From assembly GCF_016584085.1 (NCBI RefSeq), contig NZ_NRSJ01000021.1, positions 85,242-149,241 of the forward strand: a DNA stretch of 64,000 nucleotides. Reading direction: 5' to 3'. This document shows, in pieces, positions 17,177 to 27,428 of the stretch. The DNA is from Halochromatium glycolicum (GTDB taxonomy: Bacteria; Pseudomonadota; Gammaproteobacteria; Chromatiales; Chromatiaceae). Made by a program: the position numbers and the translations under genes. The notes under the pieces are model-generated. The model did no database searches. It worked only from the letters and a program-made list of their open reading frames with translations, and had not been told where the DNA came from. Numbering within the stretch: the first letter of the stretch is position 1; each line of letters starts with the position of its first letter.

Positions 17177-18973
17177 TCAGCCCAAGGCAAGCAATGGTGC
17201 GCCGAGCGCGACGCTGTCGCCCTCCTTGACGCGGATCTCGGCGACGCTCCCAGCCGATGGCGCCCGCACCTCGGTCTCCATCTTCATCGCCTCGAGCACG
17301 AGCAATACATCGCCCGGCCCGACAGTCTGACCAACCCCAACCGCAACGCGGACGATGTTGCCGGCCAAGGGGGCCGTGATCACCCGGCCCTCGATCGCGG
17401 TTGGAACCTCATCCGCCGTCTCCACCGAACGCACCTGATCCACGATGCCCTGCGGCGAAACGGTGACGTCATAACCCTTGCCGTTGACCTCGACGCGATA
17501 GGATTCCGGCCCGCCGTCACTGACAGGCGTCGCTGCCGGCGCCGCCTTCGCAGGCGCCGCCTCAGCGGCGTCGAGCTCCCAAGGCGGCGGCTCGAAGGCC
17601 GATGCATCCCCGCGGTTCTCGAGGAACTTGAGACCGACCTGCGGGAACATCGCGTAGATCAGCACATCGTCGACGGCCGCATCGGTCAGCCTGATCCCGC
17701 GCGCCTTCGCGATCTCGCGGAGCTCTGCCGTCAGCCGGTCCATCTCTGGCGACAGCTCATCGGCCGGACGGCCGGTGATCGGTTTCTCACCATCCTTCAG
17801 CACGCGCGCCTGCAGCTCGGCGTTCACCGGCGCCGGCGTTGCACCATAGGCGCCCCGCAGCACCCCGGCGGTCTCGTTGGTGATGCTCTTGTAACGCTCG
17901 CCCATCAGCACATTGAGGACCGACTGGCTGCCGACGATCTGCGAGGTTGGCGTCACGAGCGGGATGAAGCCCAGGTCCTCGCGCACCCGGGGGATCTCGG
18001 CCAGGACCTCGTCCATTCGGTCCTGGGCGCCCTGCTCACGCAGCTGGTTCTCCATGTTCGTGAGCATGCCGCCAGGGACCTGAGCGACCAGGATGCGCGA
18101 GTCGACGCCGCGCAGCGAGCCCTCGAAGCGCGCGTACTTCTTGCGGACGTCGCGGAAGTAGGCCGCGATCTCCTCGAGCAACAGCAGATCCAGTCCGGTA
18201 TCGCGCGGCGTCCCGTCGAGGATCGCGACCAGTGATTCGGTCGGCGAATGGCCATAGGTCATGCTCATCGATGAGATCGCGGTGTCGACCATGTCGATCC
18301 CGGCCTCGGCGGCCTTAATGTAGGTCGCCGTGCTCATGCCGGTCGTCGCATGGCACTGCATCGCGATCGGGATGCTGCAATGCTCCTTGAGCCGGGTGAT
18401 GAGCTCCTTACAGACGTAGGGCCGCAGCAGGCCGGCCATGTCCTTGATGCAGAGCGAGTGGCAGCCAAGGTCCTCGAGCCGCCGTCCCATGTCGACCCAG
18501 TAGTCGATGTTGTGGACCGGGCTGACCGTGTACGACATCGTGCCCTGGGCATGGGCGTCGGTCTCGAGTGCAGCACGGATCGCTTGCTCGAGATTGCGCA
18601 GGTCGTTCATCGCATCGAAGATGCGGAATACCTCGACGCCGTTCTTGGCCGCACGCTCGACGAAGGTGTCCACCACATCGTCGGCATAATGCCGGTAGCC
18701 GAGCAGGTTCTGTCCGCGCAGCAGCATCTGCTGACGGGTATTCGGCATTGCGGCCTTGAGCTGACGCAACCGCTCCCACGGGTCTTCACCGAGATAGCGG
18801 ATGCAGGCGTCAAACGTCGCGCCGCCCCAGCTCTCCAGGGACCAATAGCCGACCTGATCGAGCTTCGAGGCGATCGGTAGCATATCCTCGATGCGCATGC
18901 GCGTCGCCAACAGCGACTGATGCGCATCCCGCAGCACGACGTCGGTAATGCCGAGGGGTTTCGATTCACTCAT
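17177..18973 (-). CDS. oadA: oxaloacetate decarboxylase alpha subunit (biotin carrier)
   Basis: A 598-residue two-domain protein. The N-terminal carboxyltransferase TIM barrel has [15 protein letters not shown] and [17 protein letters not shown], then CIKDMAGLL and QCHATTGMS for metal and substrate binding. A conserved PYC-OADA middle region precedes an Ala/Pro-rich linker (about residues 465-490) and a C-terminal biotinyl domain with EAMKME; the biotin lysine is about residue 564. It moves CO2 from oxaloacetate to biotin. The partner OadB then decarboxylates it. Gene context oadG-oadA-oadB supports oxaloacetate decarboxylase over pyruvate carboxylase subunit B. Confidence 0.95.
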   Translation of the reverse strand: MSESKPLGITDVVLRDAHQSLLATRMRIEDMLPIASKLDQVGYWSLESWGGATFDACIRYLGEDPWERLRQLKAAMPNTRQQMLLRGQNLLGYRHYADDVVDTFVERAAKNGVEVFRIFDAMNDLRNLEQAIRAALETDAHAQGTMSYTVSPVHNIDYWVDMGRRLEDLGCHSLCIKDMAGLLRPYVCKELITRLKEHCSIPIAMQCHATTGMSTATYIKAAEAGIDMVDTAISSMSMTYGHSPTESLVAILDGTPRDTGLDLLLLEEIAAYFRDVRKKYARFEGSLRGVDSRILVAQVPGGMLTNMENQLREQGAQDRMDEVLAEIPRVREDLGFIPLVTPTSQIVGSQSVLNVLMGERYKSITNETAGVLRGAYGATPAPVNAELQARVLKDGEKPITGRPADELSPEMDRLTAELREIAKARGIRLTDAAVDDVLIYAMFPQVGLKFLENRGDASAFEPPPWELDAAEAAPAKAAPAATPVSDGGPESYRVEVNGKGYDVTVSPQGIVDQVRSVETADEVPTAIEGRVITAPLAGNIVRVAVGVGQTVGPGDVLLVLEAMKMETEVRAPSAGSVAEIRVKEGDSVALGAPLLALG

Positions 18974-19093
18974 GGGCTGTCTTCCGGTTTGGGGTCCATC
19001 TAGCGACCAGGATCTCTGGGTCCCGAATCCCCTCTGGGTACCGACTCCAGGGCATCAGCCGCCGTGCAGGGACGAGAGCGAGCAATCTCCAGT

Positions 19094-19354
19094 TCATCGC
19101 CGGCTCGAGCGATAGCGCGCGATCGCGGCGCTGATCACGGCGATCAATTCGTCGTTCGATGCGCTGACCGCGTCGCTGCCCGTCGACACTGCCGCCGAGG
19201 GCGCAGACGCCTCTGGCAACCCCGGGGAGAGCCGCCCGGCGATCCAAGACATGGCACGTAACAGGACCACGAGCAGCAGCAGGAAGCTGAACACGATGCC
19301 CATGCCAATGGCCATCAAGCTCAAACTCTCGTTAATCAAACTCGTCTCGGGCAT
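19094..19354 (-). CDS. oadG: oxaloacetate decarboxylase gamma subunit
   Basis: An 86-residue protein with one membrane helix (residues about 13-37, LMAIGMGIVFSFLLLLVVLL), an Ala/Ser/Pro-rich linker, and a C-terminal helix ELIAVISAAIARYRSSRR, the OadG/DUF4282-like tail. OadG stabilises the OadAB complex and in characterised pumps binds zinc through C-terminal histidines; no such histidines are visible here. The ATG at 19354 is chosen because the helix then sits close to the N-terminus. oadA follows after 120 bp. Confidence 0.82.
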   Translation of the reverse strand: MPETSLINESLSLMAIGMGIVFSFLLLLVVLLRAMSWIAGRLSPGLPEASAPSAAVSTGSDAVSASNDELIAVISAAIARYRSSRR

Positions 19355-19419
19355 CTCACTCGGCTCCGCGATGGATGAACCAAGCCTGGCATCGCGAGGC
19401 AACCAGCCGCTGGAGACGC

Positions 19420-20739
<1,320 letters not shown>

Positions 20740-20798
20740 CTACCGAGCCGAGGTTACGAGCTGGCGATGCAGCCTTCGAGCTGGTCACGACTCAGGCG

Positions 20799-21983
20799 TC
20801 AGCCTGGAATCAGCCGCCAGTCACCGTCGACGCGCGCCAGCTGCTCGCAACAATTGAAGTCCCGCGGCGCCCCTTTCTGGCCGGGCAGCGCATAGATCAC
20901 CCGGCGTCCCTCGGCGCGCAGGCGCTCGATATAGCGTGCCAGGGCCGGGTCCGCATCCCAGGGCGCCAGCACGCCGTCACAGGCCTGCACACTGGCGCCG
21001 CCCTCTCCGGAGAGCGCAATCAGCCCCTTGAGATCAGCACTGAAGCCAACCGCGGGGCGGGCCCGGCCGAACACCCGTCCGATCTCGTCATAACGCCCGC
21101 CTCGGGCGATCTCCAGGCCCCAGCCAGGCACGAAGGCCGCAAACACGACCCCCGTCTTATAGGTGTAACCCCGAAGCTCGGCGAGATCGAAATGCACCGG
21201 CAGGTCGGGCAACCAACGTCCAAGCTCTTCGGCTACCTGCTTCAGACGATCGATGGCAGCCCTTACAGGGCCATCAGCACCGCTCAGGATCGAGCTCGCG
21301 CGCGCCAGCGCATCGTCGCCGTTGAGCTCCACCAACGACAGCAGCATGTCACCGACCGAGCCAGAGACGCCGGTCTCGGCAATGATGGTCTCAACCTCAG
21401 GACCCGCCTTGCGCTGCAACGCATCGAACAGGCGCAGCTCGTCACTGCGCGACAATCCCGCCTGCTGGATCAGGCCACGATAGACGCCGACGTGGCCGAG
21501 GTCCAGGTAAGGCGCTTCGATACCCGCAGTCTCCAGCGTTCGCACGAGCAGGCGCAAGACCTCGACATCGCTCGAAGGCCCATCATGTCCATAGACCTCG
21601 GCACCAATCTGCAACGGGCTGCGGCTGCCGGCGAACCCATCGCTGCGGGTGTGCAGTACCGTGCCGAGGTAGCACAGCCGCGTCGGCAGGTCCCGCCGCA
21701 GATGATGCGCATCGATACGGGCGACCTGCGGGGTCATATCGGCCCGAATCCCGAGCAGTCGGCCGCTCAACTGATCCGTCAGCTTGAAGGTCTGCAGGTC
21801 CAGGTCGCGCCCCGTCCCTGTCAGCAGGCTCTCCAGGTAGTCGATGAACGGCGGGATCACGAGCTCATAACCCCAGCTCTGATAGAGGTCGAGCAGGCGA
21901 CGCCGTAATCGCTCGAGCTCAGCAGCACGGGCGGGCAGCACTTCTTCGATGCCGGTCGGCAACAGCCAACGCTCGTCGTTCAT
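20799..21983 (-). CDS. hisZ: ATP phosphoribosyltransferase regulatory subunit (HisRS paralogue)
   Basis: A 394-residue class II aminoacyl-tRNA-synthetase-like protein. It opens WLLPTGIEEVLPARAAELERLRR, with motif 2-like RLLGIRADMTPQVARI and LCYLGTVLHTR, and motif 3-like AVGFSADLKGL. The histidyl-tRNA synthetase motif LVRGLDYY is replaced by LRGYTYKTGVVFAAFVPG, typical of HisZ rather than HisS. HisZ pairs with the short HisG in histidine synthesis; hisG is not in the window. The ATG at 21983 matches the conserved start; the frame is open far upstream through DUF2065 but without support. The position between DUF2065 and purA is conserved. Confidence 0.94.
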   Translation of the reverse strand: MNDERWLLPTGIEEVLPARAAELERLRRRLLDLYQSWGYELVIPPFIDYLESLLTGTGRDLDLQTFKLTDQLSGRLLGIRADMTPQVARIDAHHLRRDLPTRLCYLGTVLHTRSDGFAGSRSPLQIGAEVYGHDGPSSDVEVLRLLVRTLETAGIEAPYLDLGHVGVYRGLIQQAGLSRSDELRLFDALQRKAGPEVETIIAETGVSGSVGDMLLSLVELNGDDALARASSILSGADGPVRAAIDRLKQVAEELGRWLPDLPVHFDLAELRGYTYKTGVVFAAFVPGWGLEIARGGRYDEIGRVFGRARPAVGFSADLKGLIALSGEGGASVQACDGVLAPWDADPALARYIERLRAEGRRVIYALPGQKGAPRDFNCCEQLARVDGDWRLIPG

Positions 21984-21994
21984 CGGCTTCGGAC

Positions 21995-22180
21995 TCAGTT
22001 GATCAGATACAGCAGAGCAACGCCGCTGAGCATGCTCACAAGCCCCGCGACGCGCAGCTCGCGCGCCTCTTGCGAGGCGACCTGCAATAACAGCCGGCGG
22101 AACAGATTGGGCGCGATGAACGGCATCAGCCCCTCGATGACAAGCATCAGCGAGAGCGCCAGCAGCAATGCATGCCACAT
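21995..22180 (-). CDS. DUF2065 (YjeT-like) small membrane protein
   Basis: A 61-residue protein with two hydrophobic helices (residues about 3-24 and 43-60) and the conserved core LVIEGLMPFIAPNLFRRLL. YjeT-like proteins sit between hflC and purA in Escherichia coli; here the gene lies between hflC and hisZ, separated from hflC by a repeat element and about 590 bp. The function is unknown. Confidence 0.9.
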   Translation of the reverse strand: MWHALLLALSLMLVIEGLMPFIAPNLFRRLLLQVASQEARELRVAGLVSMLSGVALLYLIN

Positions 22181-22768
22181 GGGGATAGCTCGACGTGCAA
22201 CTCGGGCGTCTGGATGTGTTAGCGGCGTCAGAGGTCCTGGAGGCCTGGAACAAGACGCGATGATTACAGAACCCTGTTGAGCTGTCCATCCGGCGCGTCA
22301 GGGCATCGCAAACCACAGCGCGTGACTGCCGATGCCCCAGGCCAGAGACGCTTGCAAGAGACGCTTGCAAAAACAGGTCAGACGATTGACAGCAGGGTCG
22401 AGCCATACCCGACTCGAAGACCGAACGGACGGCGCCGGCGCGCGGGCAGGTCCGAGACGGCCAAGGCACTGTCCCACCGTGGCGCGGTGAGATGCCCTCT
22501 CGACCCGAGCGGTCGACAGTCGACGGCGATGGCCAACCGCCACAAGATCGCAGTCAAGCCAGGCCCTTGCCTGACCCGGACCAGTGCGCAGCGGTCAATG
22601 GCCGCACCGAGATGCATGCAAGGCGGCCGAATCCATTTGGCCGCCCTGCACAGAGACCTGCCTGCCCGCGCGATTCGCGGACTAACCTACGAGGCCCTAT
22701 CAAATGCCTGGCTAGCCTGCACAAGCTGCTGATTGGCTAAGCCGTAGAGGGCATTCTGTTAGGGCTTC
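22181..22768. other. 588-bp intergenic region between DUF2065 gene and repeat copy B
   Basis: No believable gene. It holds a 13-bp tandem duplication (AGAGACGCTTGCA twice, about 22345-22371), a hairpin at 22622-22645, and a segment near 22680 (GTCCGCGAAT on the minus strand) that matches 10 bases of the element at 50470-50573. The region looks like a graveyard of small repeats inserted into an otherwise tight operon. Confidence 0.5.
22622..22645. repeat. short perfect hairpin
   Basis: Ten-base arms GGCGGCCGAA and TTTGGCCGCC (one G-U) around loop TCCA. No T-run follows on either side, so a standard terminator is not supported. Confidence 0.6.
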
Positions 22769-22931
22769 TAAGGCGATTTCTGTCAAAGCTCATACCGCCT
22801 TGCTGGTCTTTTCGCTCGCCTTCTTCGTCGCGCCGCCGGTCACATAGCCCGGCTATGCTCCCGGCGACGCTCCTTGAAGGCAAACGAACATCCTGCGCAA
22901 TTCGGTACGAGCTTTTCCGGCAATCGCCTAA
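22769..22931 (-). repeat. 163-bp stop-codon-associated hairpin element, copy B (complete)
   Basis: The element is in reverse orientation. Plus-strand ends are TAA-GGCGATT and AATCGCC-TAA, that is terminal inverted repeats GGCGATT inside a 3-bp direct repeat TAA. The whole element folds as one long interrupted hairpin. The hflC stop codon TAG (complement of 22928-22930) is made of the direct-repeat TA plus the first G of the element. It separates hflKC from DUF2065-hisZ-purA, which are adjacent in related bacteria. Confidence 0.93.
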
Positions 22932-23854
22932 GGCTGAGACGCCATTCCCGGAAGGCTCGCCGAGTCGGTCAGGCTTGCCGAGGTACCAGGGTCCTGCGAG
23001 TTGAAGAAGCGGAAGAACTCCGAATCGGGAGCAAGCACGAGCGTGCTGTCCTTCTGCGCGAAGGTACGCCGGTAGGCATCCAGGCTTCGATAGAACGCAT
23101 AGAAGCTCGGGTTCTTCTGGTAGGCGTTCGCATAGATCTCGGCCGCCTTACCATCGCCCTGACCGCGGGTTTCCTCGGCCTCGCGATAGGCATCGGCGAT
23201 GATCACAGTACGCTGCCGATCCGCGTCGGCGCGGATGCGCTCAGCCGCCTCCGCACCCTTGGCGCGCAGGTCGCGCGCGACGCGCTCTCGCTCAGCCCGC
23301 ATCCGGTTGTAGACCGACTCACTGACCTCCGGCGGCAGATCGATCTTCTTGACTCGGACATCCAGCACCTCGACGCCGAGCTCGGCGGCCTGGGTGTCGG
23401 TCTCCTTCGTCAGCGCCTTCATCAGCTCGATACGGTCCTCTGACACCACCTCTTGAATGGTGCGCTTACCGAACTCGTCGCGCAGCGCGGTGTTGACCCG
23501 TTCCGAGAGCAGGCGCTCGGCCCGACCGCTGTTGCCGCCAGTCGAACGGAAGAACTGGGCGGCGTTGTCGATGCGCCACTTGGTGTAGGAGTCGACGATC
23601 ACATCCTTCTTCTCGATCGTCAGAAACCGTTGGGGACGCGAGTCGAGCGTCTGGATGCGTGCATCGAAGTGCATGATGTTGTTCAGCAAAGGAACCTTGA
23701 CATGCAGTCCCGGCTCGTAGCCGCTGCGCACGATCTCACCGAGCCGCAGCTTGATGGCCGTCTCCCATTGCTGCACCGTGAAGGTCGATGCGTAGACGAT
23801 CAGGGCCAGCAACGCAACAGCAGCAGGAATGAGGATCTTCTTGGTGTCATCCAT
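22928..23854 (-). CDS. hflC: HflC, SPFH membrane regulator of FtsH protease
   Basis: A 308-residue protein with an N-terminal signal anchor (residues about 7-25) and a periplasmic SPFH/band 7 domain: FTVQQWETAIKLRLGEI, GLHVKVPLLNNIMHFDARIQTLDS. A long charged helix follows (MRAERERVARDLRAKGAEAAERIRADADRQ as two runs) and a C-terminal FYAFYRSLDAYR. It forms the HflKC complex around FtsH. Its ATG overlaps the hflK stop by 1 bp (TAATG). The stop codon is created at the border of repeat copy B; the last residues before it (GMASQP) are beyond the conserved part. Confidence 0.96.
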   Translation of the reverse strand: MDDTKKILIPAAVALLALIVYASTFTVQQWETAIKLRLGEIVRSGYEPGLHVKVPLLNNIMHFDARIQTLDSRPQRFLTIEKKDVIVDSYTKWRIDNAAQFFRSTGGNSGRAERLLSERVNTALRDEFGKRTIQEVVSEDRIELMKALTKETDTQAAELGVEVLDVRVKKIDLPPEVSESVYNRMRAERERVARDLRAKGAEAAERIRADADRQRTVIIADAYREAEETRGQGDGKAAEIYANAYQKNPSFYAFYRSLDAYRRTFAQKDSTLVLAPDSEFFRFFNSQDPGTSASLTDSASLPGMASQP

Positions 23855-25029
23855 TAGCGCGATCTCCGCTCACGAGAGACATCACGGATCGGGGTCGATG
23901 CGGTACGCGAGCTGTCTTGAGTGTTGCTGGAACGATCGAGCATCGAGGTCCCGGACGACGAGGATGCCGATGTCTGCTGCTTACGCATGATCTGGTCGAG
24001 CGGAAGGTACATCAGGCTGTTGCCCTGCGGCACGTCGATCAGCACCATGTTGCCGCCGCTCAGCACCGATTCGATCGTCTCCAGGTAGATACGTTCCCGC
24101 GTCACCTCGGGCGCCTTCTCGAACTCGGTGCGAATCGCATTGAAGCGCGAGGTCTCACCTTCAGCCGAGGCTATCACGCGATCCCGATAGGCCTTCGCAT
24201 CGGCAACGGCCCGCGCCGCTTCACCTCGTGCTTGCGGCAGGATCTCGTTGGCATAGGCCTCTGCCTTGTTCTCGAGCCGTTCCTTGTCCTCGCGCGCCTT
24301 GATCGCGTCATCGAATGCGTCCTTGACCTGCTCCGGGGGCTTTGCAGGCTGCATGTTGACCGAGGTCACGAGCAGGCCCGTCTTGTATTCGTCCATCAGG
24401 TCCTGCACGCCCTGCTGGATCATCGCCGCGACCGCGCTGCGGCCCTCGGTCAGGATGAAATCGAGCTTTGACCCGCCGATCGTCTTACGGACGACGGTCT
24501 CGGTCGCATCGCGCAGCGTCTTGGTTGGCGCCTGGTCCTGAAACAGGAAGTTCGCGGCATCCTGGATGCGCGACTGCACCGTCAGCTCGACGTCGACGAT
24601 GTTCTCGTCCTGGGTCAGCATGGCCGCCTTGTGACTGAACGAGGAGATCTCATCGACGTTGACGATCTCGACACGCTCGATCGGCCACGGGATGTGCCAA
24701 TGCGGCCCCGGGGCGGTCGTCTTGACGTAAGCACCGAATCGCAGCACGACACCGCGCTCGGCGGGATCGACGATGTAGATACCGGTGAATAGCCAGACCA
24801 CGAAGAGACCGGCCAGGATGATGCCGATGGTCTTGAAGCTGATGTCCGCGGCGCTTGGCCCGCCGCCACCACTGCCCGATCCCTTGTTGCCACCGAACAG
24901 GCCGCTCACCCGCTCCTGAAGCTTGCGGACGATCTCATCGAGATCAGGCGGCCCACCCTGATTGCCAGGGCCGCCCTGGTTGCTACCCCAGGGGTCCCGG
25001 TTGCCACCTCCCGGTTCATTCCAGGCCAT
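23854..25029 (-). CDS. hflK: HflK, SPFH membrane regulator of FtsH protease
   Basis: A 391-residue protein. The Gly/Asn-rich N-terminus (GGGNRDPWGSNQGGPGNQGG) and LDEIVRKLQERVSGLFGG are HflK hallmarks. A transmembrane helix lies near residues 66-86 and is followed by the SPFH domain (VDPAERGVVLRFGAYVKT) and a helical region with SAEGETSRFNAIRTEFEKAPEVTRERIYLETI. The C-terminal tail is Ser/Thr-rich. GGAG precedes the ATG. With HflC it cages the FtsH protease. The 373-bp gap from hflX is unusually large for this operon. Confidence 0.96.
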   Translation of the reverse strand: MAWNEPGGGNRDPWGSNQGGPGNQGGPPDLDEIVRKLQERVSGLFGGNKGSGSGGGGPSAADISFKTIGIILAGLFVVWLFTGIYIVDPAERGVVLRFGAYVKTTAPGPHWHIPWPIERVEIVNVDEISSFSHKAAMLTQDENIVDVELTVQSRIQDAANFLFQDQAPTKTLRDATETVVRKTIGGSKLDFILTEGRSAVAAMIQQGVQDLMDEYKTGLLVTSVNMQPAKPPEQVKDAFDDAIKAREDKERLENKAEAYANEILPQARGEAARAVADAKAYRDRVIASAEGETSRFNAIRTEFEKAPEVTRERIYLETIESVLSGGNMVLIDVPQGNSLMYLPLDQIMRKQQTSASSSSGTSMLDRSSNTQDSSRTASTPIRDVSRERRSR

Positions 25030-25402
25030 AGTTGCTCCGATTCATCTGTGTTGTACCGTGACAGTCTTTCGCACGCCAGCAATGAGAGGCGACCCATCCG
25101 TGAGCCGGGCCTCGGCGAGCTGCAGGCAGTGCTCAATCCTCAGTCAAGCGCTTCGTTGCTTCCGCGACCTTTGCCTATCACCCGAGCCGACGCTAACCCA
25201 GACAGCGTGACCAGGTCGAAAGTGCCGCCCAGGTATCGCTTATCAAGCATGCGCTCTCCGCATTCGAACCCGACATTGTACGTTGGCAGGTCTCGGGGCC
25301 ACAACGGACGCGACCAGAAGACCCATTGGTCCTGCAGGGCCTCTGCAGCCAAGGCCGTTCGCCTCACAGCTTCCGCAACGGCTCAGGCGCGTCGGGGGAC
25401 GC
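25030..25402. other. 373-bp spacer between hflX and hflK
   Basis: A 75-residue open frame on the minus strand (25140-25367, GTG-type start, no clear ribosome binding site) is the only coding candidate; it has no recognisable domain and I do not call it a gene. Nothing else stands out. Confidence 0.45.
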
Positions 25403-26965
25403 CTAGTCCGACCACTGGGAGCTGCCATTGCAGAGCATGTCCGGAAGATCGCCCGTCTCAACGGTGGACGCCGGGACGGCGTGCGAGTCGGATTGCGGAC
25501 GTATCTGGGCGCCATGCGCATCGCCCGGCTTGGAACCCTCACCGTTGCCGCCAGGATACGACCCCGTCGACTGCAGCACATCCAGCGCCGGAAGGGTCGT
25601 TGCTGGCGCTGAATCGACTGCCTGCTGTCCAGTGTGCCCGTCATCGATCTCCCCGCTGCGCACACCACCCATCGCCTTCTGATCGGCTAGGCGGCCGCGC
25701 TGCCAGCGCCGATCCTTCTGCAGCACACGCTGCAGCTGATGCTGTGACACCTCGACCCGCATACGCCAGCCTCCGGCATCGGTTCCGGCGTCTTCAAGCA
25801 CACGGGCATGCTCGAACAGCCAGGCACGCAGCCCCCCGTCTTGTGGGCCGAGCAGCAAGGATTCCTGCGCGACCTCGCCGCGTAGTCGTTCGCTCAGCGC
25901 CTGCAACAGCAGCTCGACGCCCTCGCCGGTCTGCGCAGACAACCAGACCCGCCAAGGCCGACCTTCGGCATCGCGATCCAGACGAGGGCGTTGATCCGCA
26001 TCCAGGTCGATCTTGTTGTAGGCGAGCAGCTGCGGGCGTTCCTGGGCGCCGATCTCGTCGAGCACGGACTCGACATCGCCGATCCGCCGGTCACGCTCTG
26101 GCGACGAGGCATCGATCACGTGCAGTAACAGCGACGCCTCGCGCGTCTCCTGGAGCGTCGAACGGAAGGCCGCAACAAGCTCATGCGGAAGGCCGTTGAT
26201 GAAGCCGACCGTATCGGCAAGGACCACTGCTGGACCATTGGGCAGCGACAGCCGGCGCAGCGTCGGATCGAGTGTCGCGAAGAGCTGGTCGGCCTGAAAC
26301 ACCCCGGCCTCGGTGAGCCGATTGAACAGCGTCGACTTGCCGGCATTGGTATAGCCGACAAGCGAGACGGCCGGGATCTCGGCCCGGTCCCGCGCACGCC
26401 GTCCTTGACCGCGCTGTGTCTCGACATGGGAGAGCCGCTCGTTCAGCAGCGCGATCCGCCGACCAAGCAGGCGGCGGTCGGTCTCGAGCTGGGTCTCACC
26501 GGGTCCGCGCAGGCCGATCCCCCCCTTCTGCCGCTCCAGGTGGGTCCAGCCGCGCACCAGTCGCGTCGAGAGATGCTTCAGCTGTGCGAGCTCGACCTGC
26601 AGCTTGCCGTCGGCCGAGCGCGCGCGTTGGGCGAAGATATCGAGGATCAGCCCGTTGCGGTCGAGCACGCGGCAGGCGAGCAGGCGCTCGAGGTTGCGTT
26701 CCTGGGCCGGGCTGAGCGCGTGATCGAAGATGACGAGCTCAGCACCGGCGGACGCAACCAATCCCCGCAGTTCCTCGGCCTTGCCGGAGCCAATGAAGAG
26801 CCGCGGATCAGGGGTACCGCGTGACCCGCCGAGGGTGCCGACCACCTCGGCGCCCGCCGCTTTTGCCAGCAGCTGGAACTCTTCGACCGCATCGGGTGGG
26901 ACCGGTTCTCCCATCGCAATCTGGACCAGCAGCGAGCGCTCGCCGCCCTGCGGACGCTCAAACAT
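25403..26965 (-). CDS. hflX: HflX ribosome-splitting GTPase with C-terminal extension
   Basis: A 520-residue protein; ordinary HflX is about 430. The N-terminal HflX domain includes the Gly-rich GLRGPGETQLETDRR and the GTPase domain has GYTNAGKST (G1), DTVGFI (G3) and YNKID (G4). HflX binds the 50S subunit and rescues or splits stalled ribosomes under stress. After the usual C-terminal domain, the last about 90 residues (from about 430) are low-complexity, Gly/Ser/Asp-rich with no motif, as if the stop codon had been lost. It follows hfq by about 57 bp in the conserved miaA-hfq-hflX-hflK-hflC order. Confidence 0.95.
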   Translation of the reverse strand: MFERPQGGERSLLVQIAMGEPVPPDAVEEFQLLAKAAGAEVVGTLGGSRGTPDPRLFIGSGKAEELRGLVASAGAELVIFDHALSPAQERNLERLLACRVLDRNGLILDIFAQRARSADGKLQVELAQLKHLSTRLVRGWTHLERQKGGIGLRGPGETQLETDRRLLGRRIALLNERLSHVETQRGQGRRARDRAEIPAVSLVGYTNAGKSTLFNRLTEAGVFQADQLFATLDPTLRRLSLPNGPAVVLADTVGFINGLPHELVAAFRSTLQETREASLLLHVIDASSPERDRRIGDVESVLDEIGAQERPQLLAYNKIDLDADQRPRLDRDAEGRPWRVWLSAQTGEGVELLLQALSERLRGEVAQESLLLGPQDGGLRAWLFEHARVLEDAGTDAGGWRMRVEVSQHQLQRVLQKDRRWQRGRLADQKAMGGVRSGEIDDGHTGQQAVDSAPATTLPALDVLQSTGSYPGGNGEGSKPGDAHGAQIRPQSDSHAVPASTVETGDLPDMLCNGSSQWSD

Positions 26966-27022
26966 CTGAGCACCCGCCGGGCACAGCGGCGCTGGTCAAG
27001 GGCTCGCGGACTCGCATCGAGA

Positions 27023-27274
27023 TCAGCTGTCATCCTCCTGTGCGACGCCCTCCTGCGGTTGCGGTAGCTTCACGTTACGCGTCGGCACCACAGTGGAGAT
27101 GGCGTGTTTGTAGATCATCTGGCTGACATTGTTCTTCAGCAGCACGACGAACTGGTCAAACGACTCGATCTGACCCTGTAGCTTGATTCCGTTCACCAAG
27201 AAGATCGAGACCGGAATCCGTTCTTTGCGCAAGGCATTCAAGAATGGGTCTTGCAGACTTTGCCCTTTGGACAT
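27023..27274 (-). CDS. hfq: RNA chaperone Hfq
   Basis: An 83-residue Sm-like protein. It has the standard N-terminus [20 protein letters not shown], the Sm1 region [20 protein letters not shown] and the Sm2 motif [10 protein letters not shown]. The distal and proximal face residues of gammaproteobacterial Hfq (Gln8, Phe42-type, Tyr-Lys-His) are present. The C-terminal tail is short. A strong hairpin (27298-27329) sits in the leader 24 bp before the ATG, which has GGGGAAG upstream. Confidence 0.98.
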   Translation of the reverse strand: MSKGQSLQDPFLNALRKERIPVSIFLVNGIKLQGQIESFDQFVVLLKNNVSQMIYKHAISTVVPTRNVKLPQPQEGVAQEDDS

Positions 27275-27297
27275 GGGCGCTTCCCCTTATTGTTTTA

Positions 27298-27329
27298 TCA
27301 GGTGCTGTCGGGACGACGACAGCACCTGA
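27298..27329. promoter_or_regulatory. perfect 13-bp-stem hairpin in the hfq leader
   Basis: Arms TCAGGTGCTGTCG and CGACAGCACCTGA are exact complements around a GGACGA loop. It lies 24 bp upstream of the hfq ATG and 100 bp after miaA. In the hfq direction it is followed by ATAAAACAATAAGG, not a T-run, so it is more likely a leader structure or operator than a terminator. Confidence 0.6.
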
Positions 27330-27428
27330 GAATACTGCAGTTAAACGTTGCACGATAGCACAGCGGCAAGGGCCTATGCGGCTGCAAAGCGCAAGGGGCC
27401 CGCCGAACGGCGGATCGGACAGCAGCCC

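Noticed and set aside
20799..22469. A longer hisZ starting upstream of DUF2065
   Set aside because: The extra N-terminal residues overlap DUF2065 and have no homology to HisZ; the ATG at 21983 fits the family start.
22622..22645. Terminator for the DUF2065-hisZ-purA side
   Set aside because: It lies upstream of these genes, not downstream, and has no T-tail.
25140..25367. Small 75-residue gene between hflX and hflK
   Set aside because: No ribosome binding site, weak start, no recognisable domain. Its position fits non-coding spacer DNA.
27298..27329. Rho-independent terminator between miaA and hfq
   Set aside because: The hairpin is perfect but lacks a T-run on either strand, and a terminator there would block hfq from its upstream genes, so it is listed as a leader structure.
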